DNA of 64,000 nt from Flavobacteriaceae bacterium GSB9 (GTDB taxonomy: Bacteria; Bacteroidota; Bacteroidia; Flavobacteriales; Flavobacteriaceae). Numbering within the stretch: the stretch's first letter is position 1; the number at the start of each line of letters is the position of its first letter. Positions 35,046 through 44,710 of the stretch are shown here, piece by piece. The stretch lies in the NCBI GenBank assembly GCA_022749295.1, contig CP062007.1, forward strand, positions 1,860,001 through 1,924,000, read 5' to 3'. Both the position numbers and the translations under genes were made by a program. Below the pieces are notes generated by a model. That model saw nothing but the letters and a program-made list of their open reading frames with translations, had not been told where the DNA came from and searched no databases.

Positions 35046-35942
35046 ATGAACCGAGAAGTACTCATATCAAAATGGCTGGATTACAACCTCAATCCGCAGG
35101 AACTTGAAGCTTTTAAACAGCTTGAAGACTATGGCGATTTGGTTAAGTTAAACAGCAATTTACAAGCCTTTAAAGCCGAGGATTACGATACGTCCAAAGA
35201 ACTGGAAACCGTTTTATCTACTATTAAAAGTAAAAAACAGTCCAATACGCATTGGTTAAAACCTGTTTTACGTATTGCTGCTGTATTAGCCATTTGCTTT
35301 GGCATGTATTATTATATAACCACTTTAGATACAAGAATATCTACAGAATACGCACAAAAAACAACCATAAAACTGCCCGATGCCTCGAGTGTATCGCTAA
35401 ATGCCAAATCGTACTTGGTATTTAACAAAAAAGACTGGAAAAATGAGCGTGAAGTAGCGCTTGAAGGCGAAGCCTTTTTTAAAGTAGCCAAAGGATCTTC
35501 GTTTAAAGTAAAAACATCGGCAGGTACCGTTACCGTTTACGGTACGCAGTTTAATGTAAAACAGCGGAACCATTATTTTGAAGTTATTTGCTACGAAGGG
35601 CTTGTTGGGGTAACCCACAATTCTCAAGAAACGAAATTAAAACCTGGTGACAGTTTTTTAATTATCGATGGGAAAAGTATTGCTAAAGAAAAAGAAAACC
35701 GCAGCGAGCCTTCGTGGTTAAACAACACCAGTACCTTTAAAAGTGTACCTTATAAAATGGTAATTGCTGAGTTTGAACGCCAATACCAAGTCAACATTAC
35801 GCTTTTGGGCATTAACTCCGATCAAGTGTTTACAGGTAGCTTTACCCACAACAATTTGGATATAGCCTTAAAATCAATTACCCTACCTTTACATGTAACC
35901 TATAGTAAAACCAACAATACGATTACATTAAAGCGTGAATAG
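35046..35942 (+). CDS. FecR-type anti-sigma factor (module 2)
   Basis: 298 residues. Cytoplasmic N-terminal domain (~1-70, ISKWLDYNLNPQELEAFKQL), one membrane helix (LRIAAVLAICFGMYYYIT, ~75-95), periplasmic FecR domain (TIKLPDASSVSLNAKSYLVF; EGEAFFKVAKGSSFKVKTSA; TVYGTQFNVKQ) and DUF4974/STN-like C-terminus (VPYKMVIAEFERQYQVNITL; FTGSFTHNNLDIALKSIT). It is a clear paralogue of the module 1 FecR, for example in the shared VYGTQFNVKQRNHYFEVICY-like stretch. Its stop overlaps the TonB receptor start by eight bases. Confidence 0.93.
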   Translation: MNREVLISKWLDYNLNPQELEAFKQLEDYGDLVKLNSNLQAFKAEDYDTSKELETVLSTIKSKKQSNTHWLKPVLRIAAVLAICFGMYYYITTLDTRISTEYAQKTTIKLPDASSVSLNAKSYLVFNKKDWKNEREVALEGEAFFKVAKGSSFKVKTSAGTVTVYGTQFNVKQRNHYFEVICYEGLVGVTHNSQETKLKPGDSFLIIDGKSIAKEKENRSEPSWLNNTSTFKSVPYKMVIAEFERQYQVNITLLGINSDQVFTGSFTHNNLDIALKSITLPLHVTYSKTNNTITLKRE

Positions 35943-38289
35943 AAACCTTATTATTTCTATTGTTTTTTCCTTGTTTTTTTTGAATGTAGCCTCGCTTTGC
36001 GCACAAAACATTCAAAAAGAAAAGCAACCGCTTAGCACAATTTTAAAAACTCTTTCAGAACAATACGGTGTTAGTTTTTCGTATATTGACGACACCATAA
36101 AGGACAAAGTAGCTTACAAACCGAACGTTGATTTTTCTTTGGAAACCGCTTTGGAATTCCTTGAGATGGAAACCGAACTTGATTTTGAAATATTGGACAA
36201 CCAATTCATTGTTATTAAAGCTCCGAAATCCACTGAAGCTGAATTTTTACCCCAAAAGTTAAAAGAAGTTTTTGTTACCAATTATTTAACCACGGGAATC
36301 AACAAACTAAACGATGGTTCACTATCTATAAAACCCAAAATTTTTGGTATCTTACCTGGGCTGATTGAACCCGATGTATTGCAAACTATACAAGCCATTC
36401 CGGGCGTTTTGAGTGCCGACGAAACGGTCTCCAACATAAACATTCGCGGTGGCACACACGACCAAAACCTGTTTCTTTGGGACGGTATAAAAATGTATCA
36501 ATCGGGGCACTTTTTCGGGCTCATTTCTGCATTTAACCCATACACCACAAAGAAAGTTTCCATCTTTAAAAATGGCTCGCAAGCCAAATACGGTGACGGT
36601 GTTTCGAGTATTATCGATATGCAATTGCCCAATGAAATCAATAATGAATTTAAAGCTGGAATGGGCTTCAATTTTATTAACGTCGATGGTTTTGCTAAAA
36701 TTCCGTTATCGCACAATACCGAATTGCAATTTTCCGCAAGACGTTCTGTAACAGACCTCATAAGCACAGTTACTTACGAGCAATACTTTAAACGTATCTT
36801 TCAAGATTCTGATTTTAATGATGCCAAACAAAACGATAATTTCATCTCCCAGAACGAAAACTTCTATTTTTATGACATCAAGGCCAAATTTCTATACAAC
36901 GTCACTCCTAAAGACAAAATCCGTTTTCATTTTTTAAATGTCAACAACCACTTTAACTATGATGAACAATCAGTTATTAATGATGAAAGCGAAGCACTTA
37001 ATAGTAATTTAATTCAGAATAACTTAGCTTTTGGTGTAACATATACCAGAGATTGGAACAACAAACTAGCCACCACCACACAGGTTTACGTAACTAATTA
37101 TGATTTGGATGCTACAAATTTCGACATTCTAAACAATCAGCGGCTCATCCAAGAAAACGAGGTGTTCGACGGTGCCGTAAAACTGGACCTCAACTATACG
37201 CCCAATCTCAATTTTAAGATTAACGGTGGTTACCAATTTACCGAAGTGGGCATTAGTAATTTAGAAGATGTTAACAACCCTGTTTTTAGAAGTTACATTA
37301 AAGACGTTCTGCGAACACATTCAGCCTACGCTGAGACACAATATTTATCAAATGATGCTAAAACCCGCTTAAATTTGGGCGCGCGTTTAAATTATTTTGG
37401 GAAATTCGATTTAGTTTTGGCCGAACCCCGATTGAGTTTCAGCCAGCGGTTTTTAAATCATTTTAGGCTAGAGGTTTTGGGCGAGTTTAAAAGCCAGACC
37501 ACTTCGCAGATTATCGATTTACAGAACGATTTTCTGGGCATTGAAAAACGCCGTTGGGCACTCTCTAACAACAATACCGAAGTTATTGTAAATGGCAATC
37601 AAACCATAAACCCCATCCCAATTTTGCGCAGCAAACAAATATCTGCTGGCATTCATTTTAATAAAGACAGATTTCTCGTAAGTGCCGAAACCTATTTTAA
37701 AAAAGTAAACGGTATTACCACCCGTAGCCAAGGCTTTCAAAACCAATACCAATATGTAAATGCCATAGGCAGCTATGATATTAAAGGCATTGACCTACTA
37801 CTTAACAAGCAATTTAATAAGGTAGTAAGTAGTTGGGTGTCGTATTCATACAGCGCCAACAACTACCAGTTTGATGATTTAAACAACGGCACCCCTTTCC
37901 CAAACAATGTCGACATTAACCATGCTGTTAGCGTTGCGGGTACTTATACCAATAACAACATTAAATTGGCTTTAGGGGTTAATTGGCATTCTGGAAAACC
38001 CAAAACTGAACCGCATATTAACGACAGCCCCAATGAAGACAACATTACCTACGCTTCGCCCAATAGCAGTCGTTTAGATGATTATTTACGCACCGATTGC
38101 TCGGCTACCTACACCTTTGATATTTCTGATGCCACTCGGGCTACTATTGGCACCTCGATTTGGAATATCCTCAACAAAAGGAACATCCTCAACACATACT
38201 ACACTTTAGACAGCGACAACAACATCAATAAAGTAGAAAACGAATCGTTGGGCATTACACCCAATGTAAGCTTTAGGGTTTATTTTTAA
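35935..38289 (+). CDS. TonB-dependent receptor with STN signalling domain (module 2)
   Basis: 784 residues, starting at a GTG inside the fecR 3' end; no ATG is available before the signal peptide (LIISIVFSLFFLNVASLCAQ). STN domain at ~28-98 (LSTILKTLSEQYGVSFSYID). The plug follows at once (FGILPGLIEPDVLQTIQAIP; NINIRGGTHDQNLFLWDG), so the carboxypeptidase-regulatory-like domain of the module 1 receptor is absent, which accounts for most of the 64-residue difference. Barrel ends in VSFRVYF. Plug and barrel are close paralogues of module 1 (SGHFFGLISAFNPY versus SGHFFGLISAYNPY). Ligand unknown. Confidence 0.92.
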   Translation: MNRNLIISIVFSLFFLNVASLCAQNIQKEKQPLSTILKTLSEQYGVSFSYIDDTIKDKVAYKPNVDFSLETALEFLEMETELDFEILDNQFIVIKAPKSTEAEFLPQKLKEVFVTNYLTTGINKLNDGSLSIKPKIFGILPGLIEPDVLQTIQAIPGVLSADETVSNINIRGGTHDQNLFLWDGIKMYQSGHFFGLISAFNPYTTKKVSIFKNGSQAKYGDGVSSIIDMQLPNEINNEFKAGMGFNFINVDGFAKIPLSHNTELQFSARRSVTDLISTVTYEQYFKRIFQDSDFNDAKQNDNFISQNENFYFYDIKAKFLYNVTPKDKIRFHFLNVNNHFNYDEQSVINDESEALNSNLIQNNLAFGVTYTRDWNNKLATTTQVYVTNYDLDATNFDILNNQRLIQENEVFDGAVKLDLNYTPNLNFKINGGYQFTEVGISNLEDVNNPVFRSYIKDVLRTHSAYAETQYLSNDAKTRLNLGARLNYFGKFDLVLAEPRLSFSQRFLNHFRLEVLGEFKSQTTSQIIDLQNDFLGIEKRRWALSNNNTEVIVNGNQTINPIPILRSKQISAGIHFNKDRFLVSAETYFKKVNGITTRSQGFQNQYQYVNAIGSYDIKGIDLLLNKQFNKVVSSWVSYSYSANNYQFDDLNNGTPFPNNVDINHAVSVAGTYTNNNIKLALGVNWHSGKPKTEPHINDSPNEDNITYASPNSSRLDDYLRTDCSATYTFDISDATRATIGTSIWNILNKRNILNTYYTLDSDNNINKVENESLGITPNVSFRVYF

Positions 38290-38388
38290 AAGCAGCTCTT
38301 CAATTGTACGAAAAATTTTTAGTTTGATTTTGTAGTTGTTATATTTACAAGTGCAGATTTTATGACGATAAACACAATGGTGTTTATT

Positions 38389-38407
38389 TATACGTTGTAG
38401 CCAATTT
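38389..38407. repeat. Left inverted repeat flanking the DUF2071 gene
   Basis: TATACGTTGTAGCCAATTT region; its GTTGTAGCCAATTT part (38394-38407) matches the reverse complement of 39123-39136 at 13 of 14 positions. Lies six bases before the start codon. Confidence 0.55.
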
Positions 38408-38412
38408 GAGAA

Positions 38413-39153
38413 ATGACAATTCGGGAAATATTAAATACGACTAAACACAGACCTTGGGAAATTCCGACTGACGGCTGGAAGTTTTATCAAGAGTGGAATG
38501 ATGTAATATTTCTTCATTATCAAGTTGACTTGACCGAATTAAAAAAGTTCGTACCAAATGAATTAGAGATTGACCTTTTTGAGGAAAAACCTTGGGTTTC
38601 TGTTGTCGCCTTTACAATGAAAAAGGTTAGACCGAAAAATTTACCTGCCTATCCACCAATATCGGATTTTAACGAGATAAATATTCGAACTTATGTTAAA
38701 TCAAACAACAAAACTGGGGTTTACTTTTTGAGCATTGAAGGTGGAAAAAGTTTATCATGCAAATTCGCAAAAGGAATTTCAGAACTTCCGTATAGATATT
38801 CAAAAATTAAAAGAACAGACGAAAATTACCAATCGCAAAATTTAGTATTCAATGACAAACTCAACATAGAGTTTAAAATTGGAATAGAATTGACCGATAA
38901 AACGGAATTGGATAAGTGGTTAACCGAAAGGCATGCTCTTTTCCAAGATACTAATGAGTCGATTAATGAATTTGAAATACATCATTTAGAATGGCCAATT
39001 AATGAAGTTGACTTGCAAAAGTTGGAATTAAATTATCAGAGATTTAAAAAATTAATAAACGAAAAACCAAGTATAATTCATTACTCGAAAGGAGTAAAAG
39101 TAGTAGCTTGGGGTAAAATAAAAAACTGGCTACAACAGCGTATAACCACATAA
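38413..39153 (+). CDS. DUF2071 (YqjF-like) protein
   Basis: 246 residues matching the DUF2071 pattern: WKFYQEWNDVIFLHYQVDL, LKKFVPNELEIDLFEEKPWV (start of the core fold), VSVVAFTMKKVRP, NEINIRTYVKSNNKTGVYFL and LSIEGGKSLSCKFAKG. The last eight codons (WLQQRITT, stop) are encoded by the flanking inverted repeat, so the natural C-terminus may have been replaced. Codon choice looks more AT-rich than in the neighbouring TonB gene, consistent with transfer. Molecular function unknown. Confidence 0.82.
   Translation: MTIREILNTTKHRPWEIPTDGWKFYQEWNDVIFLHYQVDLTELKKFVPNELEIDLFEEKPWVSVVAFTMKKVRPKNLPAYPPISDFNEINIRTYVKSNNKTGVYFLSIEGGKSLSCKFAKGISELPYRYSKIKRTDENYQSQNLVFNDKLNIEFKIGIELTDKTELDKWLTERHALFQDTNESINEFEIHHLEWPINEVDLQKLELNYQRFKKLINEKPSIIHYSKGVKVVAWGKIKNWLQQRITT
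39123..39144. repeat. Right inverted repeat flanking the DUF2071 gene
   Basis: AAACTGGCTACAAC followed by AGCGTATA. Reverse complement matches the left repeat, including the TATACG extension after a small insertion. It overlaps the 3' coding end. Confidence 0.55.
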
Positions 39154-39168
39154 ATTAAAAATAGTAAC

Positions 39169-39957
39169 ATGACTAAAGCAAATTTATTAATCTATTCATT
39201 GCTGTGCCTATGCCTGTCTAATTTCAATTCCGGCCAAGCCCAAAATGATACGATACAAGACAATTCAGTTTTATGGAGTAAAGTAGAGGCTTTTACGCCT
39301 ACGATAGTAAAACTTCCAGATAATTACGATTCAACTAAAAAACACACTCTAGTTATTGGACTTCACGGATTTGGAGGCACAGCAGAAAGTTTTCAAAGTT
39401 TAGGCAAACCCTTTACTGATGCCGGTTTTATCTATGCCACACCGGAGGCACTCTACAGTTACTTAAGGAGGGACGGAACCATTGGCTACGAATGGTTCTT
39501 ATATGATATTTCCACCTATATTATGCTTGAAAGACCTGCTTCTAAAATGGAAAAGGCTGCCATGCGCGTGACCTCAGAAAACCAAATGGGACAGGTTATA
39601 AAGGACTTAAAAGAACAATATAACATAGAAGAAATATATCTCGCAGGAATGTCGCAAGGAGGCATTATTACCTACCTAACGGGTATTCATCATCACGATA
39701 AAATCGATGGTATGATTATTTTTGGATCTGTTGTAGACAAAGATTGGCTGGGATCAGACAATATTAGAGATGCTAATGGTGTGAGAACCCTTATTATTCA
39801 AGGAAAAAAGGACAAAGCTGTACCCCCTGAACTCGCTGAAGCAGCTCGCGACCTTCTAAGCAATAATGGATACAATGTAACCTATAAAACTTTTGATGGA
39901 GGCCATGTTGTCCCCAGGCACCTTTTAGGCTTTGTTGTTGATTGGATTAACAAATAA
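39169..39957 (+). CDS. Secreted alpha/beta hydrolase (carboxylesterase-like)
   Basis: 262 residues. Signal peptide ends near NSGQAQ. Family features: LVIGLHGFGGTAESFQ (oxyanion loop), nucleophile elbow LAGMSQGGI with Ser162, Asp in QGKKDKAVPPELAE and His in FDGGHVVPRHLLGF. This is the phospholipase/carboxylesterase (dienelactone-hydrolase-like) arrangement. It begins 15 bases after the DUF2071 gene but the inverted repeat lies between, so co-transcription is uncertain. Substrate unknown. Confidence 0.85.
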   Translation: MTKANLLIYSLLCLCLSNFNSGQAQNDTIQDNSVLWSKVEAFTPTIVKLPDNYDSTKKHTLVIGLHGFGGTAESFQSLGKPFTDAGFIYATPEALYSYLRRDGTIGYEWFLYDISTYIMLERPASKMEKAAMRVTSENQMGQVIKDLKEQYNIEEIYLAGMSQGGIITYLTGIHHHDKIDGMIIFGSVVDKDWLGSDNIRDANGVRTLIIQGKKDKAVPPELAEAARDLLSNNGYNVTYKTFDGGHVVPRHLLGFVVDWINK

Positions 39958-40339
39958 TACCCCCAAAAAAATAAGTTTGCCAACAATACACCACTATAGC
40001 GCATTTAAATTCTATTAACACTATTAGGATTGTAAATATCCTTTTTTTATACTCTAATAGATTGAAAAAAAATTAAGATGAAGATGGCACTGAAGACATA
40101 ATATTGGAATTTTTCATGCAGCTATGCTTATCCCGTTTATGCTATTCTATATTCTTGGTGTCAAGTTCAGAAAAAATCCAACTTCATGTGCGATATAAGC
40201 TTTATAAAACTATTTTTATATACATAACTTCATTTTTATTTATAGGAATAACCCGTGTATTTATATAATGAATAAAAACAACATTTTACAAGCGGTACTA
40301 AAACGAACACTTATACTAGCCATTAAACTATTTCACCAC
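39958..40339. other. Gene-free intergenic region
   Basis: 382 bases between the convergent esterase and argS genes. No clear terminator hairpin. A 24-codon hydrophobic reading frame at 40124-40198 (MLIPFMLFYILGVKF...) may be a gene remnant, but nothing supports it as a gene. Confidence 0.5.
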
Positions 40340-42124
40340 TTACATTCGCTCGGGTACCTGAATACCTAAAAGCCCAAACGCATTTTTAATAGTATTTGCT
40401 ACCGTTTTGGATAACTGTACTCTGAATATTTTTTCAATCTCTGAATCAGCTCCTAAAATGGAGACATTTTGATAAAATGAATTGAACTCCTTTACCAAAT
40501 CGTAAGTGTAATTAGCAATTAAGGCCGGACTGTGGTTTTCGGCAGCGTTTTGCACCACTTCTGGGAATAATTGTACTTGTTTGATAAGCTCGCGTTCTTT
40601 GTCGTGTAGCGACACTTTAATAGCGTTTAGTGTAGCCGTTGAATCGACATTAGCTTTTCGTAAAATAGACTGAATTCGGGCGTAGGTGTATTGAATAAAT
40701 GGCCCTGTATTCCCTTGAAAATCGATAGATTCTTTAGGGTCGAATAAAATGCGTTTCTTCGGATCTACTTTTAAAATGTAATACTTCAGCGCACCCAAAC
40801 CTATAATTTTGTACAACTCTTGCTTTTCTTCTTCAGAATAGCCATCGAGTTTGCCCAGTTCCTCTGAAATCTCTTCAGCGGTTTTGGCCATATCGTCAAT
40901 CAGGTCATCGGCATCAACTACCGTACCTTCACGGCTTTTCATTTTACCACTGGGCAAATCTACCATACCATAACTTAAATGATAAAGGTTTTTGGCCCAA
41001 TCGAAACCTAACTTTTTTAAGATTAAAAACAGTACCTGAAAGTGGTAGTCTTGTTCATTACCGACGGTATAAACCATACCGCCCACATCCGGAAAATCTT
41101 TAATTCGCTGTATGGCCGTACCAATATCTTGGGTCATATAAACCGCAGTACCATCGGCACGTTGTACTATTTTTTTATCGAGACCTTCTTCAGTTAAATC
41201 GCACCACACCGAACCATCTTCCTCCTTATGAAAGACGCCAGATTTTAAACCTTCTGCCACAAATTCCTTTCCTAACAAATAGGTATTACTTTCGTAATAT
41301 AAGGTATCGAAATCAACGCCCAGGTTTTTATAGGTTTCATCAAAACCATCGTATACCCAACCGTTCATTTTTTCCCAAAGGGCTACGGTAGCTTTGTCGC
41401 CTGCTTCCCATTTACGGAGCATATTTTGGGCTTCTATTAATAGAGGCGCATTCTTTTTGGCGTCTTCTTCCGAGCTTCCGTTAGCAATCAGTTCCTGAAT
41501 TTCGTTTTTATATTCTTGATCAAACTTTACGTAATAATTACCAACCAATTTATCGCCTTTCAAGCCAGTACTTTCTGGTGTTTCTCCATTACCAAATTTC
41601 TCCCAAGCCAGCATACTTTTACAAATATGAATACCGCGGTCGTTTATAATTTGGGTTTTATATACTTTTTTTCCTGAAGCCTTTAAAATTTCGGCAACGC
41701 TATATCCCAGCAAGTTATTACGAATGTGCCCCAAATGCAAGGGCTTGTTGGTATTTGGCGATGAATACTCCACCATAATAGCTTTTTCTTCAGTACTGGG
41801 CTCTACCAATCCGTAAGAGGCATTCGCCTTTATACTATTGAAAAAATCGATGTAATACGAGTCTGCTATTTCAATATTTAAAAACCCTTTTACAACATTA
41901 AACCCTTTTACGTTCTCAGAATGTTCAACTAAATAGTTACCAATGGTTTCCCCGATTTGAACAGGGTTGCCTTTCACAAAACGTAACATAGGAAAAACTA
42001 CTACTGTAATATCACCAGCAAATTCCTTTCTGGTGGCTTGAAATTCTACAGTTTCCAATTCTACATCAAAATTGGATTTTACGGCTTGTTTTACTTTGTT
42101 GGTAAGGGTTTGTTGCAAACTCAT
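40340..42124 (-). CDS. argS: Arginyl-tRNA synthetase
   Basis: 594 residues from the ATG at 42124 (MSLQQTLTNKVKQAV); an ATG three codons earlier would lie only about 12 bases from the promoter element. Class I synthetase: HIGH-like PLHLGHIRNN after SSPNTNKP, KMSKS-like GKMKSREGT, Arg-specific N-terminal additional domain (~1-110) and C-terminal anticodon-binding helices (NTGPFIQYTYARIQSILRKA, ending LLGIQVPERM). It charges tRNA(Arg). Monocistronic, with a TATCTTTG promoter element upstream. Confidence 0.97.
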   Translation of the reverse strand: MSLQQTLTNKVKQAVKSNFDVELETVEFQATRKEFAGDITVVVFPMLRFVKGNPVQIGETIGNYLVEHSENVKGFNVVKGFLNIEIADSYYIDFFNSIKANASYGLVEPSTEEKAIMVEYSSPNTNKPLHLGHIRNNLLGYSVAEILKASGKKVYKTQIINDRGIHICKSMLAWEKFGNGETPESTGLKGDKLVGNYYVKFDQEYKNEIQELIANGSSEEDAKKNAPLLIEAQNMLRKWEAGDKATVALWEKMNGWVYDGFDETYKNLGVDFDTLYYESNTYLLGKEFVAEGLKSGVFHKEEDGSVWCDLTEEGLDKKIVQRADGTAVYMTQDIGTAIQRIKDFPDVGGMVYTVGNEQDYHFQVLFLILKKLGFDWAKNLYHLSYGMVDLPSGKMKSREGTVVDADDLIDDMAKTAEEISEELGKLDGYSEEEKQELYKIIGLGALKYYILKVDPKKRILFDPKESIDFQGNTGPFIQYTYARIQSILRKANVDSTATLNAIKVSLHDKERELIKQVQLFPEVVQNAAENHSPALIANYTYDLVKEFNSFYQNVSILGADSEIEKIFRVQLSKTVANTIKNAFGLLGIQVPERM

Positions 42125-42145
42125 TTTGTGCATTTATTAGGTGTG

Positions 42146-42153
42146 CAAAGATA
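42146..42153 (-). promoter_or_regulatory. Promoter -7 element of argS
   Basis: Reads TATCTTTG on the minus strand (TAnnTTTG), 21 bases before the chosen ATG, in the same TATCTTTGCACAC context as the queE promoter. Confidence 0.5.
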
Positions 42154-42630
42154 GACTTTTTAGATAAAGATTTAAACCCTTTTAAAAAGAGATAACCCAT
42201 TAGACTTTTTACTTGTCAAGTAACTTTTTTTAAAAAACCAACAATGCATATTAAATTAAAAGCCGCTCTTTCTAAAAATTTATAAAAAGCACATTTTCAA
42301 AACCTTATAAAAACAATAAATACACCAAAAGAGAAAGTAGGCTTTTTATCGATTTTTATACCTTTATTCTATGTTTTTTGCCGTTTGTCTATTCGTCGAT
42401 TTTTATGCTTTTTTACCAATGGTCTTTCATCTAATTTATTGGTATTAAAACGCAGAAATTAGAATATTATATCTCTTTTTTCAACTTTTGTGTAGTAATG
42501 CTATTATTCCATTTTAGTTGGATTGAAATTAATTAATAAACAATTACAGCTTAGTAAAGCTTTCTTATTTTCCCTCAAATATAAGACACCTTTAAGCGTG
42601 GCTTTATTTCTGTTGTGATTTAACCATTAT
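42154..42630. other. Gene-free intergenic region
   Basis: About 480 AT-rich bases between divergent argS and the histidine kinase gene. No gene, strong hairpin or repeat seen apart from the argS promoter element at its edge. Confidence 0.5.
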
Positions 42631-44700
42631 ATGAGGAGAATAATTACTTTATTTATGTTATTGTTTATATCTGTTAGCTTTTCGCAGGCTAATGACAATG
42701 ATATAGATAGCTTGACTATAAAACTCGCTTTTCAAGAGCAAGACTCCTTAAAGGTTGATACCTCCTTAAAACTTATTAAGTCGCTTTACGACATCAATGA
42801 TTTTGACCGTGCGTTAAAATACATTATTGAAAGTGAAAAGCTTTCGCACGCACTCAACTATACTGAAGCTATTGCAGAAATCACCTACTACAAGTCATTA
42901 ATCTATGCTCACAAAGGCGATTATATAAATGCGGTTAGCGGCTATAATAAATCCAAAAGCCTTTTTAACCAATTAAAAGACACACTAGGGGTTGCCAAAG
43001 TGAACAATAGTATCGGCCTTATTGAAATAAAACGAGGCAACTACGCTAAGGGATTACAGTTTTCACTTTCTGCAATAAATGAACTGGAAAGACGCAACCT
43101 AACTAAAGATCTTAACCTCGCCTACAGCAACTTAGCTAAAGCCTATTACAATATCAATGCTTACGACAATGCCATTGAGTTTTACTTAAAAGCTCTTGAA
43201 AAACAAAAAATATTGAATGATGTTAAGGGCATCAATGAATCTCATTTAAAGTTAGCTGAACTTTTCTCCAACAGAAAAGAGCATCGTAAGGCTATAGACT
43301 ATTACCAAAAAGTTTTACAAAGCAGTTCGTTAAACGATTCGCTCCGTAGTGTTATATTGCCAAAATTAGGTGGCGAATACCTAAAATTTAACGATTATGG
43401 CAACGCCACAACCTATCTTGTACAAAGCTATAACCTCAACCACAGCAATAACACCAAATTGGGAATGCTTTTAACATTGAACAATTTGGGCGATTTGAAC
43501 ATTAGACAAAACCGATTTAAAACGGCCGAAAAACAATTACAGGAAGCTGGAGAATTAGCCAAAGCCCTTGATAATAAAATTGAATTACTAAAACATTACA
43601 AACTACTTAAAACACTCGATTCAACAAGAGGGCAATTCAATAAGGCTTTTGTTTGGCAACGTGAATATTACGAACTTAACAAAGCGCTAAAAAAGAATGA
43701 AGCTGTAGTGGACCAAAGCCCCGCCAAGCATGAAGGTTTTAATTTTAATTCAGAAACCACCCCTTCCCAAAAAATCACCGAAACAGACAAAGAAGCTATG
43801 GCAGCTCTACCTAAATCTGAAGACCGGTTAGGTAAATTTAAATTGATTTTTTACGGGCTATTAGCGGCTCTTGCCATTGTTTCAACTTTTTTGGTTCTTA
43901 TTTACTTAAAGCGAAACAGCAACATAAAATATATGCAGGAGCTTGAGGAGAAGAATATTAAAATAGAACTACAGAACGAAGCCTTTTTAGAACAAACCAA
44001 GCACCTTGAGAATGTAAATAATGTGAAAGACAAATTGTTCTCTATTGTATCACACGATTTAAAAGACTCGCTCTCGTCCATAAACGGTTTCATAGACTTA
44101 CTTAGAGATGGCTCGCTTTCTCGAGAGGAATTCGATAATCTAATTCCAGAGCTAAGTGAAAATGCCAATAATGCTTCACTTTTATTATTCAACTTGTTAA
44201 ATTGGTCTAAATCGCAAATGCAATCTTTAGCACCTAAACCCACTCTTTTTGATGTACAGGAAGTTTTTGAAGAAAAAGTAAAACTTATTGAGCCTAGAAT
44301 GGAAAACAAAGGCATAACCTTGGTTGACCATTCGTTACGTGATTTTGCCTATGCAGACCGAAGCATGGTCGAAATCGTTATCCAAAACCTATTAGCCAAT
44401 GCCTTAAAGTTTTGTAACCGTGGTGACTCGATTACCATTTCCAACCACATTAGCAATGGTAGTTGTATCATCAGTATTGCCGATACAGGTGTTGGTATTT
44501 CGAAGCAAAACCTAGAAAAATTATTTAAAAACAGTTCGTTTACAACTAGGGGCACCGATAATGAAAAAGGCACTGGTTTAGGACTGTCTATTTGCAAAGA
44601 ATTGGTAGAACTCAACAATGGTAAAATTTGGGTAGAAAGCACCCAAGGTGTTGGTAGTACATTCTACGTGCAGCTACCAAAATCAAAACCCTCGGATTAG
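42631..44700 (+). CDS. TPR-containing sensor histidine kinase
   Basis: 689 residues. Signal peptide (IITLFMLLFISVSFSQA), then a periplasmic array of about seven tetratricopeptide repeats (~40-350, e.g. LNLAYSNLAKAYYNINAYDN and KLGMLLTLNNLGDLNIRQNR), one membrane helix (~404-427, LIFYGLLAALAIVSTFLVLI), HisKA with phospho-acceptor His475 in SIVSHDLKDSL, and HATPase_c (NLLANALKFCNRG N-box, ADTGVGIS, EKGTGLGLSICKELVE). Orphan: no response regulator adjacent. Ends 10 bases from convergent ctlX. Signal unknown; TPR sensor domains of this kind are widespread in Bacteroidota. Confidence 0.93.
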   Translation: MRRIITLFMLLFISVSFSQANDNDIDSLTIKLAFQEQDSLKVDTSLKLIKSLYDINDFDRALKYIIESEKLSHALNYTEAIAEITYYKSLIYAHKGDYINAVSGYNKSKSLFNQLKDTLGVAKVNNSIGLIEIKRGNYAKGLQFSLSAINELERRNLTKDLNLAYSNLAKAYYNINAYDNAIEFYLKALEKQKILNDVKGINESHLKLAELFSNRKEHRKAIDYYQKVLQSSSLNDSLRSVILPKLGGEYLKFNDYGNATTYLVQSYNLNHSNNTKLGMLLTLNNLGDLNIRQNRFKTAEKQLQEAGELAKALDNKIELLKHYKLLKTLDSTRGQFNKAFVWQREYYELNKALKKNEAVVDQSPAKHEGFNFNSETTPSQKITETDKEAMAALPKSEDRLGKFKLIFYGLLAALAIVSTFLVLIYLKRNSNIKYMQELEEKNIKIELQNEAFLEQTKHLENVNNVKDKLFSIVSHDLKDSLSSINGFIDLLRDGSLSREEFDNLIPELSENANNASLLLFNLLNWSKSQMQSLAPKPTLFDVQEVFEEKVKLIEPRMENKGITLVDHSLRDFAYADRSMVEIVIQNLLANALKFCNRGDSITISNHISNGSCIISIADTGVGISKQNLEKLFKNSSFTTRGTDNEKGTGLGLSICKELVELNNGKIWVESTQGVGSTFYVQLPKSKPSD

Positions 44701-44710
44701 CCAACAAGCG

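Noticed and set aside
35878-35887. TTACCCTACC, i.e. GGTAGGGTAA on the minus strand, resembling the module 1 sigma motif
   Set aside because: Inside the fecR coding sequence, and the base block 14 positions further reads TATCC, not TCTTA.
40124-40198. 24-codon hydrophobic reading frame MLIPFMLFYILGVKF...
   Set aside because: Too short, no upstream signal or neighbour support; could be a remnant but cannot be called a gene.
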